NCBI GenBank assembly: GCA_903928445.1
Contig: CAIYRB010000001.1
Location: 1-51,210 of the forward strand
Length of the DNA stretch: 51,210 nt
From: an uncultured Pseudomonadota bacterium
GTDB lineage: Bacteria; Bdellovibrionota_B; Oligoflexia; Oligoflexales; CAIYRB01
Direction of reading: 5' to 3'
The notes beneath the pieces were generated by a model that was given only the letters and a program-made list of their open reading frames with translations, did not search any database and was not told the DNA's origin. Shown one piece after another: positions 17,101 through 28,400 of this stretch. Within the stretch, counting starts at the first letter, position 1. Every line of letters begins with the position of its first letter. Both the position numbers and the translations under genes were made by a program.

Positions 17101-20100
17101 TGCCGCTGAGAGTCGCGGCGACGATTTCGCCGACGCTATGACCCAGGAGCAATTGTGGCACCAAACCAAAGGACTTGAGAGTCTTAGCCAGTGCCAGCTC
17201 CAAGACATACAGGGCTGGTTGGGTGACACGGGTTTGCTGCATGGCCGCAGCATCGCTGCCTTGACTTAGCATCAGCGCACGCAGCGTGTGAGCACCGAGT
17301 GTTTCGGCCAGCTTGAGCAAGGCTTCGAGCTCAGTCCGAAACGGTGGTAGATGTTGCCAGAGATCCAGTCCCATCCCTACATATTGGCTGCCTTGACCTG
17401 GAAACATCATGGCCAGCTTGGGCACCTCAGTGGTGACTTGACGCGCTTGCTCGGCTGTCCATCCGCGCAACTGCTCAAGCACGATCGTGCGACTTACTGT
17501 GCTTATAGCCGTGCGCCAGGCGAAATGCTGACGTCCCACCTGGGTCGACATGGCGGCAGCTTGAAGATCGATGCCGGGATCCTCGCTCACGCGTTGGTCC
17601 CATGCCTTGATGAGTTGACCAAGGCCATTGGCCGTGGTCGCCGACAGATACAGGGGTGCACTCAGGGTCGGCGGATGGGTTGGCATATTTACCGCAGGAG
17701 CAGACTCAATGATCACGTGTGCATTGGTGCCACCAAAGCCAAACGAACTGACGCCGGCGCGTAAAACCTCGGCTCCAGGCCAGGTCATGCTTTGCGTCAC
17801 CACTTGCAGCGCGCCCTGGTGAAAATTGATAAGAGGATTGGGCTGGCCGAAGTGAACCGAGGCGGGAATGGTTCGGTACTTGAGCGCGAGGAGCGTCTTG
17901 ATGAGGCCGACGACGCCGGAGGCCGCCGTCAGATGACCGATATTGCTTTTGATCGATCCGATGTGGCAGGGGGGACCTCGACGCTGTGCGATCCGGTAAG
18001 CTCGAGCCAAGGCCTCGACTTCGATCGGATCACCGATCGGAGTGGCCGTGCCATGACACTCGACGTAGGAGACGGTATCTGGCTCGATCCCAGCGTCGCC
18101 CAGTGCCTGGCTGAGGCAAGCGGCTTGGCCGCTGACACTTGGCGCCGAAAAGCCCGATTTGTCATGTCCATCATTGTTGATGCCAACTCCTTTGATGACG
18201 CCGTAGATGCGGTCTGAGTCAGCAAGCGCTGCTTCGAGTGGCTTAAGAATCACGACACCTCCGCCGTCGCTAAAAAACGTGCCGGTCGCGTCGGCTGAGA
18301 ATGGTCGACAGACGCCATCCTTCGCGTAGATGCCCCCCTCTTGATAAAGGTAGCCGGTCCGCTGTGGTGCCTGCACGCTGACACCGCCGCAGATCGCGAC
18401 AGAGCACGTCCCAGCGCGCAACGCTAAAACCGCTTGGGTGACGGCGACTAAAGACGTCGAGCAGGCGGTGTGGACGCTGACGGCGGGACCCTTTAGGTTG
18501 AGGGCAAAGGCCAGTCGCGTCGCGACATAGTCCTTGTCGTTCATCAGCATGGCCTGAAAGGCACCGACTCGCTTCATCACCTGGAAGTTTTTTAGAACGC
18601 TTTCGACATAGTAACTATTGTGCGCGGTACCTGCGTAGACCGCAGTCTGACTGTCGCGGATGGAGTCGGTTAAACCGGCATCTTCTAGAGCGATCCAGGC
18701 TAGTTCGAGAAACAAGCGCTGCTGCGGATCTAGTAGTTCGGCGTCTTTTGGGGTGAACTTAAAAAACTCGGCATCAAATCCCGCAGCGTCCGCAATCAAA
18801 CCGCGGCGGCGCACATAGTCGGGGTGTTGCCGCAACGGCTCGTCGACGCTGGGATGAAGCTCACGCATGGGGATTGCCGAAGTGCCATCAAATCCCGCCA
18901 GCAGCTGGTGCCACAGTTGGTTTGTATCGTCGGCGCCGGGGACCTTGCAGGCCATGCCGATGACTGCGATATCGCCTGAGGCGAGCCTCGGCGTGGCAGT
19001 CACCTTAGCTGGTGCGGCCCGAGCCGTCGGCGTTGGTTGACCGACTCCGACGATGGCCCCAGTCGCTTGGCTGGCCGAAGCTGCGCTCGAGTGTTCGAAC
19101 AGGCGGGTAATCGGTAAGTCAATCGCATGACGTTGCTTGAGGAGTGCGACGACCTTCATGGCAAGGATGGAGGTACCACCGCGGTCAAAAAAGCTGTCGT
19201 TGGCGGTCATCGCATCGTCCTTGAGGACCTCGCGAAAGACACTAAGGAGCAGGCTGGCGGACGAGGAGCCAGCTTCGGTCGGGGTGACGATTGCTGTCGC
19301 TTTTGCGCTTGCTTTGCGAGCTGTGCCTAGCTGAGGTGGCGGCAGCGCCTTGCGATCGACCTTGCCACTCGGTGTGCGCGGTAGTTGCGACACTAGCTGC
19401 CAGTGCTGCGGTAGCATATAGTCGGGCAGAGCTTGTGCGAGGGTTGCCTTGCAGCTCGATGGATCGAAGGCCGCGCCCTTGGCAACGATATAGGCGATAA
19501 GGGCGCGTTCTCCCGTCGCAGTGTCAATCGGCTGGACGATCGCTTGCGCGACCTGCGGAAGCGATTCAAGTTGCGCCTCGATTTCGCCAAGTTCGATGCG
19601 GTAGCCGCGAATTTTGACCTGTGCATCCATGCGGCCTAGCAGTTCGATATGGCCTTGTGGGAGCAAACGACCCGTGTCGCCGGTTCGGTACAGACGCTGA
19701 TGCGCTAGCTCAGGACGGTCGAGCCGGATAAAGGATCCGGCTGTCAGATCAGGACGATGGATATAACCCTCGGCAAGGCAAGCGCCGGCAAGATAGAGCT
19801 CGCCAACCTCCCCAGGCGCGACGAGTCGTTGCTCTGGATCCAGAATGTAAACATAGGAATTTTTAATCGGTTGGCCGATCGATGGCAAACTCGGCCAGCT
19901 GGCTGGGCTTCCTTCTAGGGTAAGAGCGGTGACGACGTGGGTCTCGGAGGGACCATAGTGGTTGTGGAGGCGACAGGAATTCAGATGCTGAAAGAAATGG
20001 CGGATATCGTCGGTGATCTTAAGTTGCTCTCCGGCCGTAAACACGTCGCGGAGACTGTGCGGATAAATCTCTAAGGTCTTTGCCATCTCTGCGAGCAACT

Positions 20101-21667
20101 GCAGGGCCACATAGGGCAGGTAGAGGCGTTCGATCAACTGGCTGTCTAGACGTGTTAGCAGCTCGTAAGGGTTTAAGCGCTGCTCATCTTGGATGATCAC
20201 GAGGGTGCCGCCCGCCGCCAGTGTGGCGAAGATTTCCTGAAACGAGACGTCAAAGCTCAGCGGCGTAAATTGCAAGGTGCGGTGACCAGGCGAGGGGTAG
20301 ACCTCCTGCTGCCAAACGATGAGTTGAGTCAGGGCGCCGTGGCCCATGGCAACACCCTTCGGCTTGCCGCTTGAACCAGAGGTGAAGATGACATAGGCAA
20401 GGTCATGGGGCCCGAGCTTGGCCTCCTCCCAGGTAGCCGCCAGATTGCTGGGCAAGTCGCCGACGACGATCCTTTGCCCCTGAAATGCTGTGAAACGGGC
20501 CTCAACATCGCTACTTAGGAGCAAGACCCTAATCTTTGCAACGTCCATCATGTAGTCTAGTCGATCCTGAGGGTAAGCAGGATCAAGCGGCGCATAGGCG
20601 GCCCCACTGCGCAATACGGCGAGAACCGCCACGATCATGCGCGGGGAGCGACTCATGCAGATTCCGATGACATCGCTAGGGCCGATGCCGAGTCCTTTGA
20701 GATGCTGGGCTAAGAGGCGGCTCTCTACCTCCAGGGCCGCGTAGGTCAGGCTTTCGCCTTCTACTTCCCCGGCTACGGCGACATTGGTCGCATACATCGT
20801 CCAGACCGGGCGCAGCAGTGTCACCACATCCTGTGGACCTGCCGCAAGGAGCTGGGGGATTTTAAACTCGCCGTCTAACCAGCGACGGAGATCTTGAAAA
20901 AAGACCTGACGATGTTCGGCAAGGGAAAACAGATGGTCGAAGCTAACATAGTGCTTGAGCTGGAGCAGTCCGGCAAAGTGCACCCCTGGGATCATATGCC
21001 GGTATTGATCTCGATAGGAAAAGATAAAGGCAAAGCCACCGGTGAAGGCAACATACATCGGCACGCCACGGTCGACGAGGCCTTGGACCTGCCCCGCGAA
21101 CTCCTGAACGTCGGGATATACTCCGTCCAAGCTGTCGACGACCGCCTCGCTGACTTTGCCAAACAGCGCTCTGACTTTTTGCCAGTAGGAGCGTAAAATC
21201 CGCCGTGGTTCGAGCAGGCGCCGTAGGTAGAAATGGAGGTAGAACTGGGGCGTGCGGTAGACGATGCCATCGACCATGACGAGGCCAACAACCCGAGTGT
21301 CGTGCGCGGCGACGTCGTGGGCATCGACAGCCCCAGAACAGATGCCCATCAAAATAAAGCGTTTGATGCCATGGTTTTGTTGTAAAAAGTCCATGGCCTC
21401 GACGACATCGACATTTGGGCGGTTGCGCTCCTGCGCCGATGCGACCACAGGGCGATGATCGCTATCGCCGAGGCCGGCTAAATCAAAGCGCAGAAACGGG
21501 TATTCGGGACACAGCTCGGCCAAGGCAACGGCCAGGCGAAAGGGACCGGTACGATTTGAAATGCCAGTATTCCACATGAGCATGGCCACATCGTGGTGAT
21601 GCTCGGGTAGATGCAGGATGCCAAACAGATGCTGATGGCTGCCAAAGGTGACTGGGCGGCGCGTCAT
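14105..21667 (-). CDS. Hybrid NRPS-PKS megasynthase with aminotransferase
   Basis: This 2520-residue protein has the order hydrolase-A-PCP-KS-AT-ACP-aminotransferase. An alpha/beta-hydrolase-like domain (1-280) has Gly-Ile-Cys-Ser-Gly at the nucleophile elbow, so Cys rather than Ser. The A domain (285-780) has its P-loop near 427; the specificity residues read D-V-Q-Y-F-A-H-V-V-K, close to proline codes. The PCP serine is in Gly-Gly-Thr-Ser near 830. The KS (896-1320) has its Cys near 1067 and both His motifs. The AT (1415-1740) has Gly-His-Ser-Val-Gly and His-Ala-Phe-His, pointing to malonyl-CoA. The ACP Gly-Phe-Asp-Ser is near 1830. The class III aminotransferase (1990-2440) has its PLP lysine in Tyr-Gly-Lys-Val-Val near 2290, as in McyE and MycA. 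Lacking a C domain, it should be the loading protein. The ATG at 21667 overlaps the upstream stop (ATGA). Confidence 0.9.
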   Translation of the reverse strand: MTRRPVTFGSHQHLFGILHLPEHHHDVAMLMWNTGISNRTGPFRLAVALAELCPEYPFLRFDLAGLGDSDHRPVVASAQERNRPNVDVVEAMDFLQQNHGIKRFILMGICSGAVDAHDVAAHDTRVVGLVMVDGIVYRTPQFYLHFYLRRLLEPRRILRSYWQKVRALFGKVSEAVVDSLDGVYPDVQEFAGQVQGLVDRGVPMYVAFTGGFAFIFSYRDQYRHMIPGVHFAGLLQLKHYVSFDHLFSLAEHRQVFFQDLRRWLDGEFKIPQLLAAGPQDVVTLLRPVWTMYATNVAVAGEVEGESLTYAALEVESRLLAQHLKGLGIGPSDVIGICMSRSPRMIVAVLAVLRSGAAYAPLDPAYPQDRLDYMMDVAKIRVLLLSSDVEARFTAFQGQRIVVGDLPSNLAATWEEAKLGPHDLAYVIFTSGSSGKPKGVAMGHGALTQLIVWQQEVYPSPGHRTLQFTPLSFDVSFQEIFATLAAGGTLVIIQDEQRLNPYELLTRLDSQLIERLYLPYVALQLLAEMAKTLEIYPHSLRDVFTAGEQLKITDDIRHFFQHLNSCRLHNHYGPSETHVVTALTLEGSPASWPSLPSIGQPIKNSYVYILDPEQRLVAPGEVGELYLAGACLAEGYIHRPDLTAGSFIRLDRPELAHQRLYRTGDTGRLLPQGHIELLGRMDAQVKIRGYRIELGEIEAQLESLPQVAQAIVQPIDTATGERALIAYIVAKGAAFDPSSCKATLAQALPDYMLPQHWQLVSQLPRTPSGKVDRKALPPPQLGTARKASAKATAIVTPTEAGSSSASLLLSVFREVLKDDAMTANDSFFDRGGTSILAMKVVALLKQRHAIDLPITRLFEHSSAASASQATGAIVGVGQPTPTARAAPAKVTATPRLASGDIAVIGMACKVPGADDTNQLWHQLLAGFDGTSAIPMRELHPSVDEPLRQHPDYVRRRGLIADAAGFDAEFFKFTPKDAELLDPQQRLFLELAWIALEDAGLTDSIRDSQTAVYAGTAHNSYYVESVLKNFQVMKRVGAFQAMLMNDKDYVATRLAFALNLKGPAVSVHTACSTSLVAVTQAVLALRAGTCSVAICGGVSVQAPQRTGYLYQEGGIYAKDGVCRPFSADATGTFFSDGGGVVILKPLEAALADSDRIYGVIKGVGINNDGHDKSGFSAPSVSGQAACLSQALGDAGIEPDTVSYVECHGTATPIGDPIEVEALARAYRIAQRRGPPCHIGSIKSNIGHLTAASGVVGLIKTLLALKYRTIPASVHFGQPNPLINFHQGALQVVTQSMTWPGAEVLRAGVSSFGFGGTNAHVIIESAPAVNMPTHPPTLSAPLYLSATTANGLGQLIKAWDQRVSEDPGIDLQAAAMSTQVGRQHFAWRTAISTVSRTIVLEQLRGWTAEQARQVTTEVPKLAMMFPGQGSQYVGMGLDLWQHLPPFRTELEALLKLAETLGAHTLRALMLSQGSDAAAMQQTRVTQPALYVLELALAKTLKSFGLVPQLLLGHSVGEIVAATLSGIFTEVEALDLVIARGQLMQELPPGAMLSVRGNLEQVQAILPPTLDIAAINSPDLCTVAGPSAQVQAWQQILEAKRIAHQPLHTSHAFHSRMMEPAIDPLRARLQSYRLRAPSIPVISSVTGQMLSDAEARDPEYWASHLRRTVNFAAAIRTLWQEFSLVLVESGPRQVCTTLALKQRQINDRGRQLATPMLSDRSGHGEELVALQSGLSKLWQRGIEWNASAFWHATARARITTPVFSFHKKSLWIEPDGTPDVQSRQVWPDASQPHEVNAMDMDMVATLRADVYALIEEASGIDLSVDQEHLTFLELGFDSLFLTQLAINLQNTFLVSITFRQLMDDVNSLSALLQYIGSHLPATKQQEYLSRSASHSRPALSPAPSPQASRPPHDRPQSVAKALVDGTGLGERERIVSRQLQIMEQQMLFLQGADLPKVLLKPESTNASFTARPLENHFQGKLLETPETPETPEDPESRELKKKPFGAIARIQREADGLTELQRKTLADFTELYTRQTKRSKDYTQVHRRHMADPRVVTGFKPTFKELVYPLIVDRSQGCHLWDIDGNPYIDLLCGFGSNFFGNQADFIVQALQAQLRRGMEIGPQHSLVGDASRLACELTGFDRVAWCNTGSEAVLGALRIARTVTGRAQVVSFNGSYHGINDEVIVRGTKKLKPIASAPGIMPSAVQNMLVLDYGTEESLQIIRAQAHQLAAILVEPVQSRRPEFRPVAFLQELRKIATESGCVLIFDEVITGFRYAAGGVQQSFGIQADLGTYGKVVGGGMPIGMIAGRRAFMDALDGGFWTYGDASIPEVGVTYFAGTFVRHPLAIAAAHATLVHLKDQGPALQVGINRRADHLCQELNDLFKRSGAPYEYCNFGSLMKLKPKDESLPYQELLGCWLRSKGIHIIDGFPSFLTTAHRDEHVDQIIQAFTSSLEEMGSGGLLDKAGEGLPPIAKSRRYHTDAGWKASPKVRGAKLGRDQNGNPAWFIEDQNNQGHYLMITDEE

Positions 21668-22479
21668 TGGCCTGAGCCCTCCATGATCTGCCGGATCAGC
21701 CGCAAAAAGTGCTGGGGAAAGGCCTGCGTTCTGAGGGCTTTTGGGTCGCGCCACAGCATGGGGTCGAGGCATGAATGGTAGCTGATCTGCGTTCCTGCTG
21801 GTACGGCCTCGGTGGCCGTAAGGTCTTTCTGAGTCGCCGCTGGGCCCTCGTGGTCACTCGAGATGATATGAATCGCCGCCGCTCGTTGCGGCCAGGTCCA
21901 ATTGAGTGCCTGAAGCTGCGAGCGGGCCTTGATCGAAAAGGGAAAACCGATCAACTGCTTGGTCTCGGCGATATCGCGGATGGAGATGTGGCGGTTAAAC
22001 TCTGCCGCTAGCATCGCCTGATGGGTTAGCTCCAGCTCGCCAAGGTAGCGTGATCCAGAAGCGACCGGATCCCACGTGATGAGGCGATGCAGGCCGGTGT
22101 CTTGGAGGGCATGAGTCGCTAGTAAGGCGCCCAGTCGTGAGGCGATGACGGTTATCTTTGCGCAGCGGGTGGCTACCTTAACGTGACGAAAGGCCGACAG
22201 AATATCGGCCTGCCAGCGGTTGAGGTCGAGAGCTTGGGTCGCACCCAGTGAGTCGCCCGTGCCGGAGTAATCAAAGCGGAGGGTTTGGATTCCCAGACTT
22301 GCAAGGTCCTCGGCTAGTCGCTTGTATGTCCAATAGGTGCGCATCATCTCTTGAGGGGCGGGATAGCAAATCAGGACCGACTCAGCGTTGGCTCGTGCCT
22401 CATTTGTCCGCTGCAGCAGACCAAAGAGCGATGGGTCCGCTGCGTCGCCAAAATATGTTGCGTCAAATGCTAACATCAT
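21664..22479 (-). CDS. Alpha/beta-hydrolase-like protein lacking the usual nucleophile
   Basis: This is a 271-residue alpha/beta-hydrolase-fold protein. The early strand Leu-Ile-Cys-Tyr-Pro-Ala-Pro and the Phe-Asp-Tyr-Ser-Gly-Thr-Gly-Asp-Ser motif near residue 70 are typical. At the nucleophile elbow (about residues 110-120) it reads Ala-Ser-Arg-Leu-Gly-Ala, placing Arg where Ser should be. I also find no convincing catalytic His near the C-terminus. This resembles, by memory, the exosortase-associated hydrolase 1 family, whose elbow is likewise non-standard. It may be a non-catalytic partner of the hydrolase domain fused to the next protein. It starts 17 bases after the NRPS stop with an AAGGA site, and its TGA overlaps the next ATG. 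Confidence 0.75.
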   Translation of the reverse strand: MMLAFDATYFGDAADPSLFGLLQRTNEARANAESVLICYPAPQEMMRTYWTYKRLAEDLASLGIQTLRFDYSGTGDSLGATQALDLNRWQADILSAFRHVKVATRCAKITVIASRLGALLATHALQDTGLHRLITWDPVASGSRYLGELELTHQAMLAAEFNRHISIRDIAETKQLIGFPFSIKARSQLQALNWTWPQRAAAIHIISSDHEGPAATQKDLTATEAVPAGTQISYHSCLDPMLWRDPKALRTQAFPQHFLRLIRQIMEGSGQ

Positions 22480-22496
22480 CGGTCCTTGGTGTGGCC

Positions 22497-25400
22497 TTAG
22501 TTGGCCGCATCGTTCCTCTCAATATCTTGTGTATCCATCGTCTTGGTCGCTGAAAAATCGCAGAGCGCTGCCACATGCGCTAGGGTCCCAGTCAGCAGGT
22601 CGCGCAGTTTGAGCGGCCTCTGGCTGAGTTGGTTGATGCGGTGGATCGCTTGAACCGACAGGAGGGAGTGTCCACCGAGTTCAAAGAAGGTTTGATCGCG
22701 ACGGATGGCACCGACATGCAGGAGCTCACGCCAAATTCCAGCCACAATCCCTTCGGCCGCAGTGTGCACGTCATCTTCGCCTCGCACCAATTGTGTGGTT
22801 GGTGCTGGCAGGGACTTACGGTCGATCTTGCCATTTACGGTCAAAGGCAGGCTAGGTAGGAGCACCAACTGGTTGGGGATCATGTATTTGGGGACCTTTG
22901 CACCTAAAAACCGCTGCATGTCGCTAGTTTGAAGGTCCTGGTTCGGACGAGTGACGACGTAGGCAACCAAACGTCGGTCGTCGGGCTTATCCTCGCGCAC
23001 TTGGACAACCGCCTTATCGACGGCCTGGTGTGTGCTTAGGCATGCTTCTATTTCGCCGAGCTCGATGCGAAAGCCGCGGACCTTGACCTGATGATCTCTG
23101 CGACCTAGGTACTCGATTTCACCGTCCGACCGCATGCGCGCGATGTCACCCGTATCGTAGATGCGTTCTCCCGCGGCAAAAGGGTTTGTTACGAAGCGCT
23201 CGGCGGTCATGGCAGCCTGATGGATGTAGCCGTCGGCCAGGCTTAGTCCGCCGAGAAACAGCTGGCCCCAAGCTCCTGGCAGTTGAAGTCGTCCTTGGTC
23301 GTCCAGAATATAGACCCGGTAGCCAGGCAAAGGACGCCCAATCAGGATCGGACGCGAGGGATCCTCGATGCGCCGTAGCGTCGCCCAAACCGTCGCCTCG
23401 GTCGGTCCATAGGCATTCCAAAGTTGCCCGCAGCGGCTGAACAGCTTGGTTGCCAAGTCCTTGGGTAAGGCTTCACCGGTGCTGATCGCCATCAGTCTTT
23501 TCTGTCCGGTCCAGCCGGCTCCGAGAAGAAGGCGCCAAGTCGCCGGCGTTGCCAGCATCAGGGAAATGCGCTCGTTTGAGATCATCCTGGCAAGAGCGTC
23601 CCCGTCCTGGGACGTCTCTTGGTCAATCAAGACGTGACAAGCGCCGGCGATAAGGCTGCCGAAGATCTCTTGAATGGAAATGTCAAAGGAGATAGACGTC
23701 AGTCCAATCACTCGCTGCTCGGCGTTGGTTTTCAGCGTAAGACTGGCACTTTGAAGAAAATTGCTGAGTGCTCTGCGGGATACGACGACGCCTTTGGGCT
23801 GACCAGTGGAGCCAGAGGTGTAGATCATGTAGGCCGCTTGATCCTCCTGCAGCGGAGTAAGGGTGGGGACGGTCTCGTCACTGTGACCCCATGATGCTTG
23901 GTCTAGGACGATCAGCTGAGCTTGCGAGGCGGGTACCAGATCCATGAGATCTGCCTCGGTAAGCACCACGCGCGCTTGGGAATGCTGGAGCATAAAAGCG
24001 AGACGCTCGGCAGGGTAGTAGGGGTCCAGCGGCAAGTAAGCGGCGCCAAGCCGCAGGACTGCCAGCATGGCTGTCACGAGGTCAGCGTGACGATGTAGGC
24101 AAATGCCGACAATGTCACCGCTTTTGACCCCTTGCTTCATGAGATAGTTTGTCAGTTGCTCGGTTCTCGCTTGGAGGTTGCCGTAGGATAGTCGCTGCGT
24201 GCCGGCGACTAGTGCTTCTTTGTTTGCATCAAAGCGGCTCAGGTCAAGCAGCTGGGCCAGGCTAAGACGGATTGCTGGGGCAGGAGTAGACCCCTTGATT
24301 CCCACCAAGTCGCTACGGATACTTGCGGGTAGGAGGTCTAGCTCAGCGAGGGTTTGGTTGGCGAAGCTAGGAATCTGCCGGATCATTTCGCAAAAGCAAT
24401 CACGAAACTGTTCCATCGACGGGATATCCCAGAGGTCGGTGCGAAAGTCGATGCCACCGTCGACACCAAAGTCCGTCCGCTTCATCCATAACATCTGGTC
24501 GACGTGGACAACGTCGCTGGAGACGCTCAGCTGCTTGAGTTGACAGCCAGCCAAAGACTGCACCCGTTCGGTGACGTCTTGATAGGAAAACATCGTGCTG
24601 TAGAGTGGGGTACGCGAATCATCGCGCTTGATGTTCAGCGCTGCGACGATGGTCTCGAGTAGCACCTCGCCATGGGCAAAGGCATTGGTGCAGTTGTGGT
24701 GAACTTTTTGCACCAAAGACAAAAACGTATCGTCGGACGCAAACCTAGTTCTTACCGGTAAGACGTTGATAAACAGGCCAAGCACGTGCTCCAGCTCGCT
24801 GACGTGACGACCGCGTAGCGGCACCCCGACGACGATGTCTGGTTGCTTCGAGAAGCGCTGGAGAAGTAGCTTGTAGCAGCTCAAAAACAAGGAGAACAAC
24901 GTCACTTGGGTGGCCCGCGCTAAATCCTCGCAGGCACGCAGCTCGGCTCCGTCCAGGTGAAACCCTAGAGTCCAGCCTTGGTGACTTTGCAGCGGTGGAC
25001 GCGGGTAGTCAGTCGGGATGTCGAGGTGCTCGGGAAGCGGGCTGAGGTTGTTCACCCAGAACTTCAAAGACTCGGAGTAAGCAGTTTGGTTAACCGCTTG
25101 GCGGTGCCAAGCGGCGAAGTCATAGTACTGGACTGCAAGCGGCGGTAAGCCGAGTGGACGTCCCTCTTGAATGGCCTGGTAATGCAGGCCGATTTCCTGC
25201 AAAAACAGGTCAAAACACCAACCGTCCCAAATAGCATGGTGGATCATCAAAAAGAGTACGTGACTTGCGGGCGTGAGACGGTAGATGACGCTGCGATACA
25301 GAGGGAACTGGTCGATAGCGATCTTTTCCAGGGCGCGTTGACCTAGGTCCTTTTGACACGTCTGCATGGGATTGTGTTCACGACTTAGATCGATGAGTGT

Positions 25401-28400
25401 CGGTAGCCACGGCGTCGAATGAAAGACGACCTCCGGCGCACCAGCGCTTGTCACTAGAGTGCTGCGCAGGGCTTCATGGCGTAAAATAAGTCGAGCAAAT
25501 GCCTGCTGCAAGACCTCTGGCTTGAAGTCCCCGCTGATCAGCCAGGCTCCCGGCAGATTATGCACCCGAGTGTCATGGTCGAGCAGCTCGAGGTACCACA
25601 TCCGCTGCTGCAACATAGATGGCTCGGCCTTTTGTCCGGCTGGACGGGGCATGACCCTGGGCTGATTCAGACCTTTGCCTGCCTGTGACTTAGCTAGAAC
25701 CAACAACTGTGCAAAGGTCGGATGGATAAAGACGTCGCGCATGTGCAGCTGACATTTAAGCTCCTGGTTAAGCTGAGCCACCATCTGGATGGCAAGCAGA
25801 GAGTGCCCGCCGACCATAAAAAAGTGATCGGCCTCGCTGGCGCTTTTAGCTCCGAGAGTGGCCAACCAAACGCGCAAAAACGTTGCCTCGAATTCATCCC
25901 TGGCGGTGACTGCCGCGTTGCGGCTTGCGGTGGCGTCACCGTCCTGCGATGAAGGCAGCGACCTTCGATCCAGCTTGCCGTTAGGTAGCAGGGGTAATCG
26001 GTCCAGGGTGATAAAATGCTGCGGAATCATGTACGCAGGCAGTGTTTGCCCGACAAACGCCCGCAAGTCCAGCGAACTGACGTCCCGTTTGGCTTCAACA
26101 TATGCGATGAGTCGCTGATCTCCGACCTTGTCCTCGCGAACGACGACGACAGCGGTCGTGATCTGAGGATGGTCGGCTATCGCCCTTTCCACCTCGCCGA
26201 GTTCGATGCGGTAGCCGCGGACTTTGACTTGGTCGTCGCTGCGACCGTAGATCTCTAAGGAACCATCAAAAGTGAAGCGTGCCAAGTCGCCGGTTTTGTA
26301 GAGTCGTCCCAGGCCGCGTGGTGCATGCTCCAAAAAGCGTTCTTGTGTGAGGTCGGGCCGATTGAGGTAGCCAAGGGCGAGGCCATCGCCGCCGATGTAG
26401 AGGTCGCCAGGGACTCCGGGCGGTTGCAGGGCCAAATCTTGATTTAGGACGTAAACCTGATAATTGCTGAGTGGGCGGCCGATGAGGATGGTCTGCTCGG
26501 GGTCCTCGACTAGGTACAGCGTCGCCCAAACGGTGGCCTCGGTAGGTCCGTACATGTTCCATAGGGTGACGCCGGCATGCTTTAGGTCGCGGGCAAGCTC
26601 TTGCGTTAGGGCCTCGCCGCCACAGAGGGCTTGAAATTGGCGAGTCAGCTTGAGTCCGTTCGCCCCGGCGGCGAGCAGCATCCTCCAGGTTGAAGGGGTC
26701 GCCTGCATGCACGAGATGCGTTCTTGACTGATCAGGCGATTCAATTGATCACCGTCGCGCGCCTCGTCACTGGATGCGATATAGAGGCCTGCACCAGTGA
26801 GCAGCGGCAGGTACAGCTCGAGCACGGAGATATCAAAAGATAGAGTCGTGACAGCCAGCAGACGGTCGTCGGTTGAAAGCTTGAGGTGCTTTTGCACCGC
26901 GGAGAGAAAATTGATGACGGCCCGATGCTGGATCATGACGCCCTTGGGTTGACCGGTCGAGCCCGAGGTGTAGATGACGTAAGCGATGTCTTCAGGCGAG
27001 TGATCCGTGGGGAGATCCGCCTCTGCCTGAGTCGAGGGACAACCTATGTCGATGATCTTAAGGGCTGGCGGCAGTAAATGGTGCAGGCTCGGCTGGCTGA
27101 TGCAGACCTTGATCCGGGCGTCGTCGATCATGTAGTGAAGGCGGCCGGCGGGAAAGGTGGGATCGAGCGGAACATAGGCTGCACCGACCTTCCAGATTGC
27201 CAAAATTGCCGCCAGAAGCGACGGCGACCGCTGCGCGCAAAGGCCGACCAGATCGCCGCGCTTGACTCCCTGCGCGCACAGCACTCGAGCCAAGTGCAGC
27301 GACCTTTGGTAGAGGTCTTGACCGCTTAGTCGTTCGGTGGCGCCCGCACAAACCTCGCGAGTGCCTCGGGCTTGAACCAAGGGTAGCAGCCACGTATCGA
27401 GGGTGTGTTCTTTGGGGTAGGTCGCCTGGGTATTATTCCAGGCCAGAATCGTCTCTGGTTTGCCCAGCAAGGGCAAGCTCGCCAAGGGTTCATCGGTGTG
27501 CTGCGCGACTTGTTCAAGCAGCGAGGTGTAGGCGGCAAAAAAGGTCTCGATCAGGGGCTCGGAAAAAAGGTCGCTGTTGTACTGGCATTCGAGGATGACT
27601 CGGTCTTTGCTCGCGGAGATGTTGACAAATAGTTCGAAGTTTTCGGCAACGCGTGGATTGGACTCGTAACTGGCGAGGGCACCGGCAAAATCCAGGTCCT
27701 TGGCCTCGAGCTGCTGGTCGACATTGAACAGCATGCTGATGAGCGGAAGGCGTGATGGTTCACGGTCGATCCGCAGCTGCTGAAGCAGGCTGCCAAAGGT
27801 GTATTCCTGGTGCTCGTAGGCGCCCAGCAGGGTCGCCTTCATGCGCTGGCAAACGCCGCGAAAACTGTCGCCTGGTGCTAACACAAGGCGAATTGGCAGG
27901 AGATTGACGCAGTGACCGACCAGCCCGTGCTGGCCAAGGATGGCCTGGCCCGCAGCCGGGATACCGCAGACCACGTCGCTTTGCATCGATAGTTTACTGA
28001 TCAGAATCTGAAACACGCTGAGCAGGTAGCCAAGGTGGCTGCATCCTAGGGCTGCGCTAGCCTTTTTACTGTTTGCCCAAAGGATTTGATCGATCGCCAA
28101 GTCATAGCGCTGCGCGTGAAAGCTGCGCAGCTTCGGTCTTTTGCCCTTTAGAGGTAGTTCGAGCGGAGGCGGCAGACTGCGAAATAGGTCGGTCCAGTAG
28201 GTCTTGGTTTTAAGATTGGCGGGACCGTGTTGTCGCTCAAAGTCGCGTTGCGCATAGTCCGAGAAGTTCATGTGCGCTGTCGCTGTCCTTTTGGGCAAGG
28301 CTCGTCCCTGCACCCGGGCTGAATAAAAGCAAGCAAGGTCCTTGATCAAAATTGCCAACGACCAGCCGTCGCAGATGATGTGGTGCGCTGTCAGGATCAG

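Noticed and set aside
6464..21667. Functional link between proline dehydrogenase and the Pro-loading synthase
   Set aside because: The genes are separate, on opposite strands, with about 4.5 kb of unrelated genes between proline dehydrogenase and the biosynthetic operon; proline dehydrogenase degrades rather than supplies proline.
21668..21772. Longer N-terminus of the megasynthase
   Set aside because: It would overlap the upstream hydrolase gene by over 100 bases; the ATGA overlap at 21667 is the typical coupled start.
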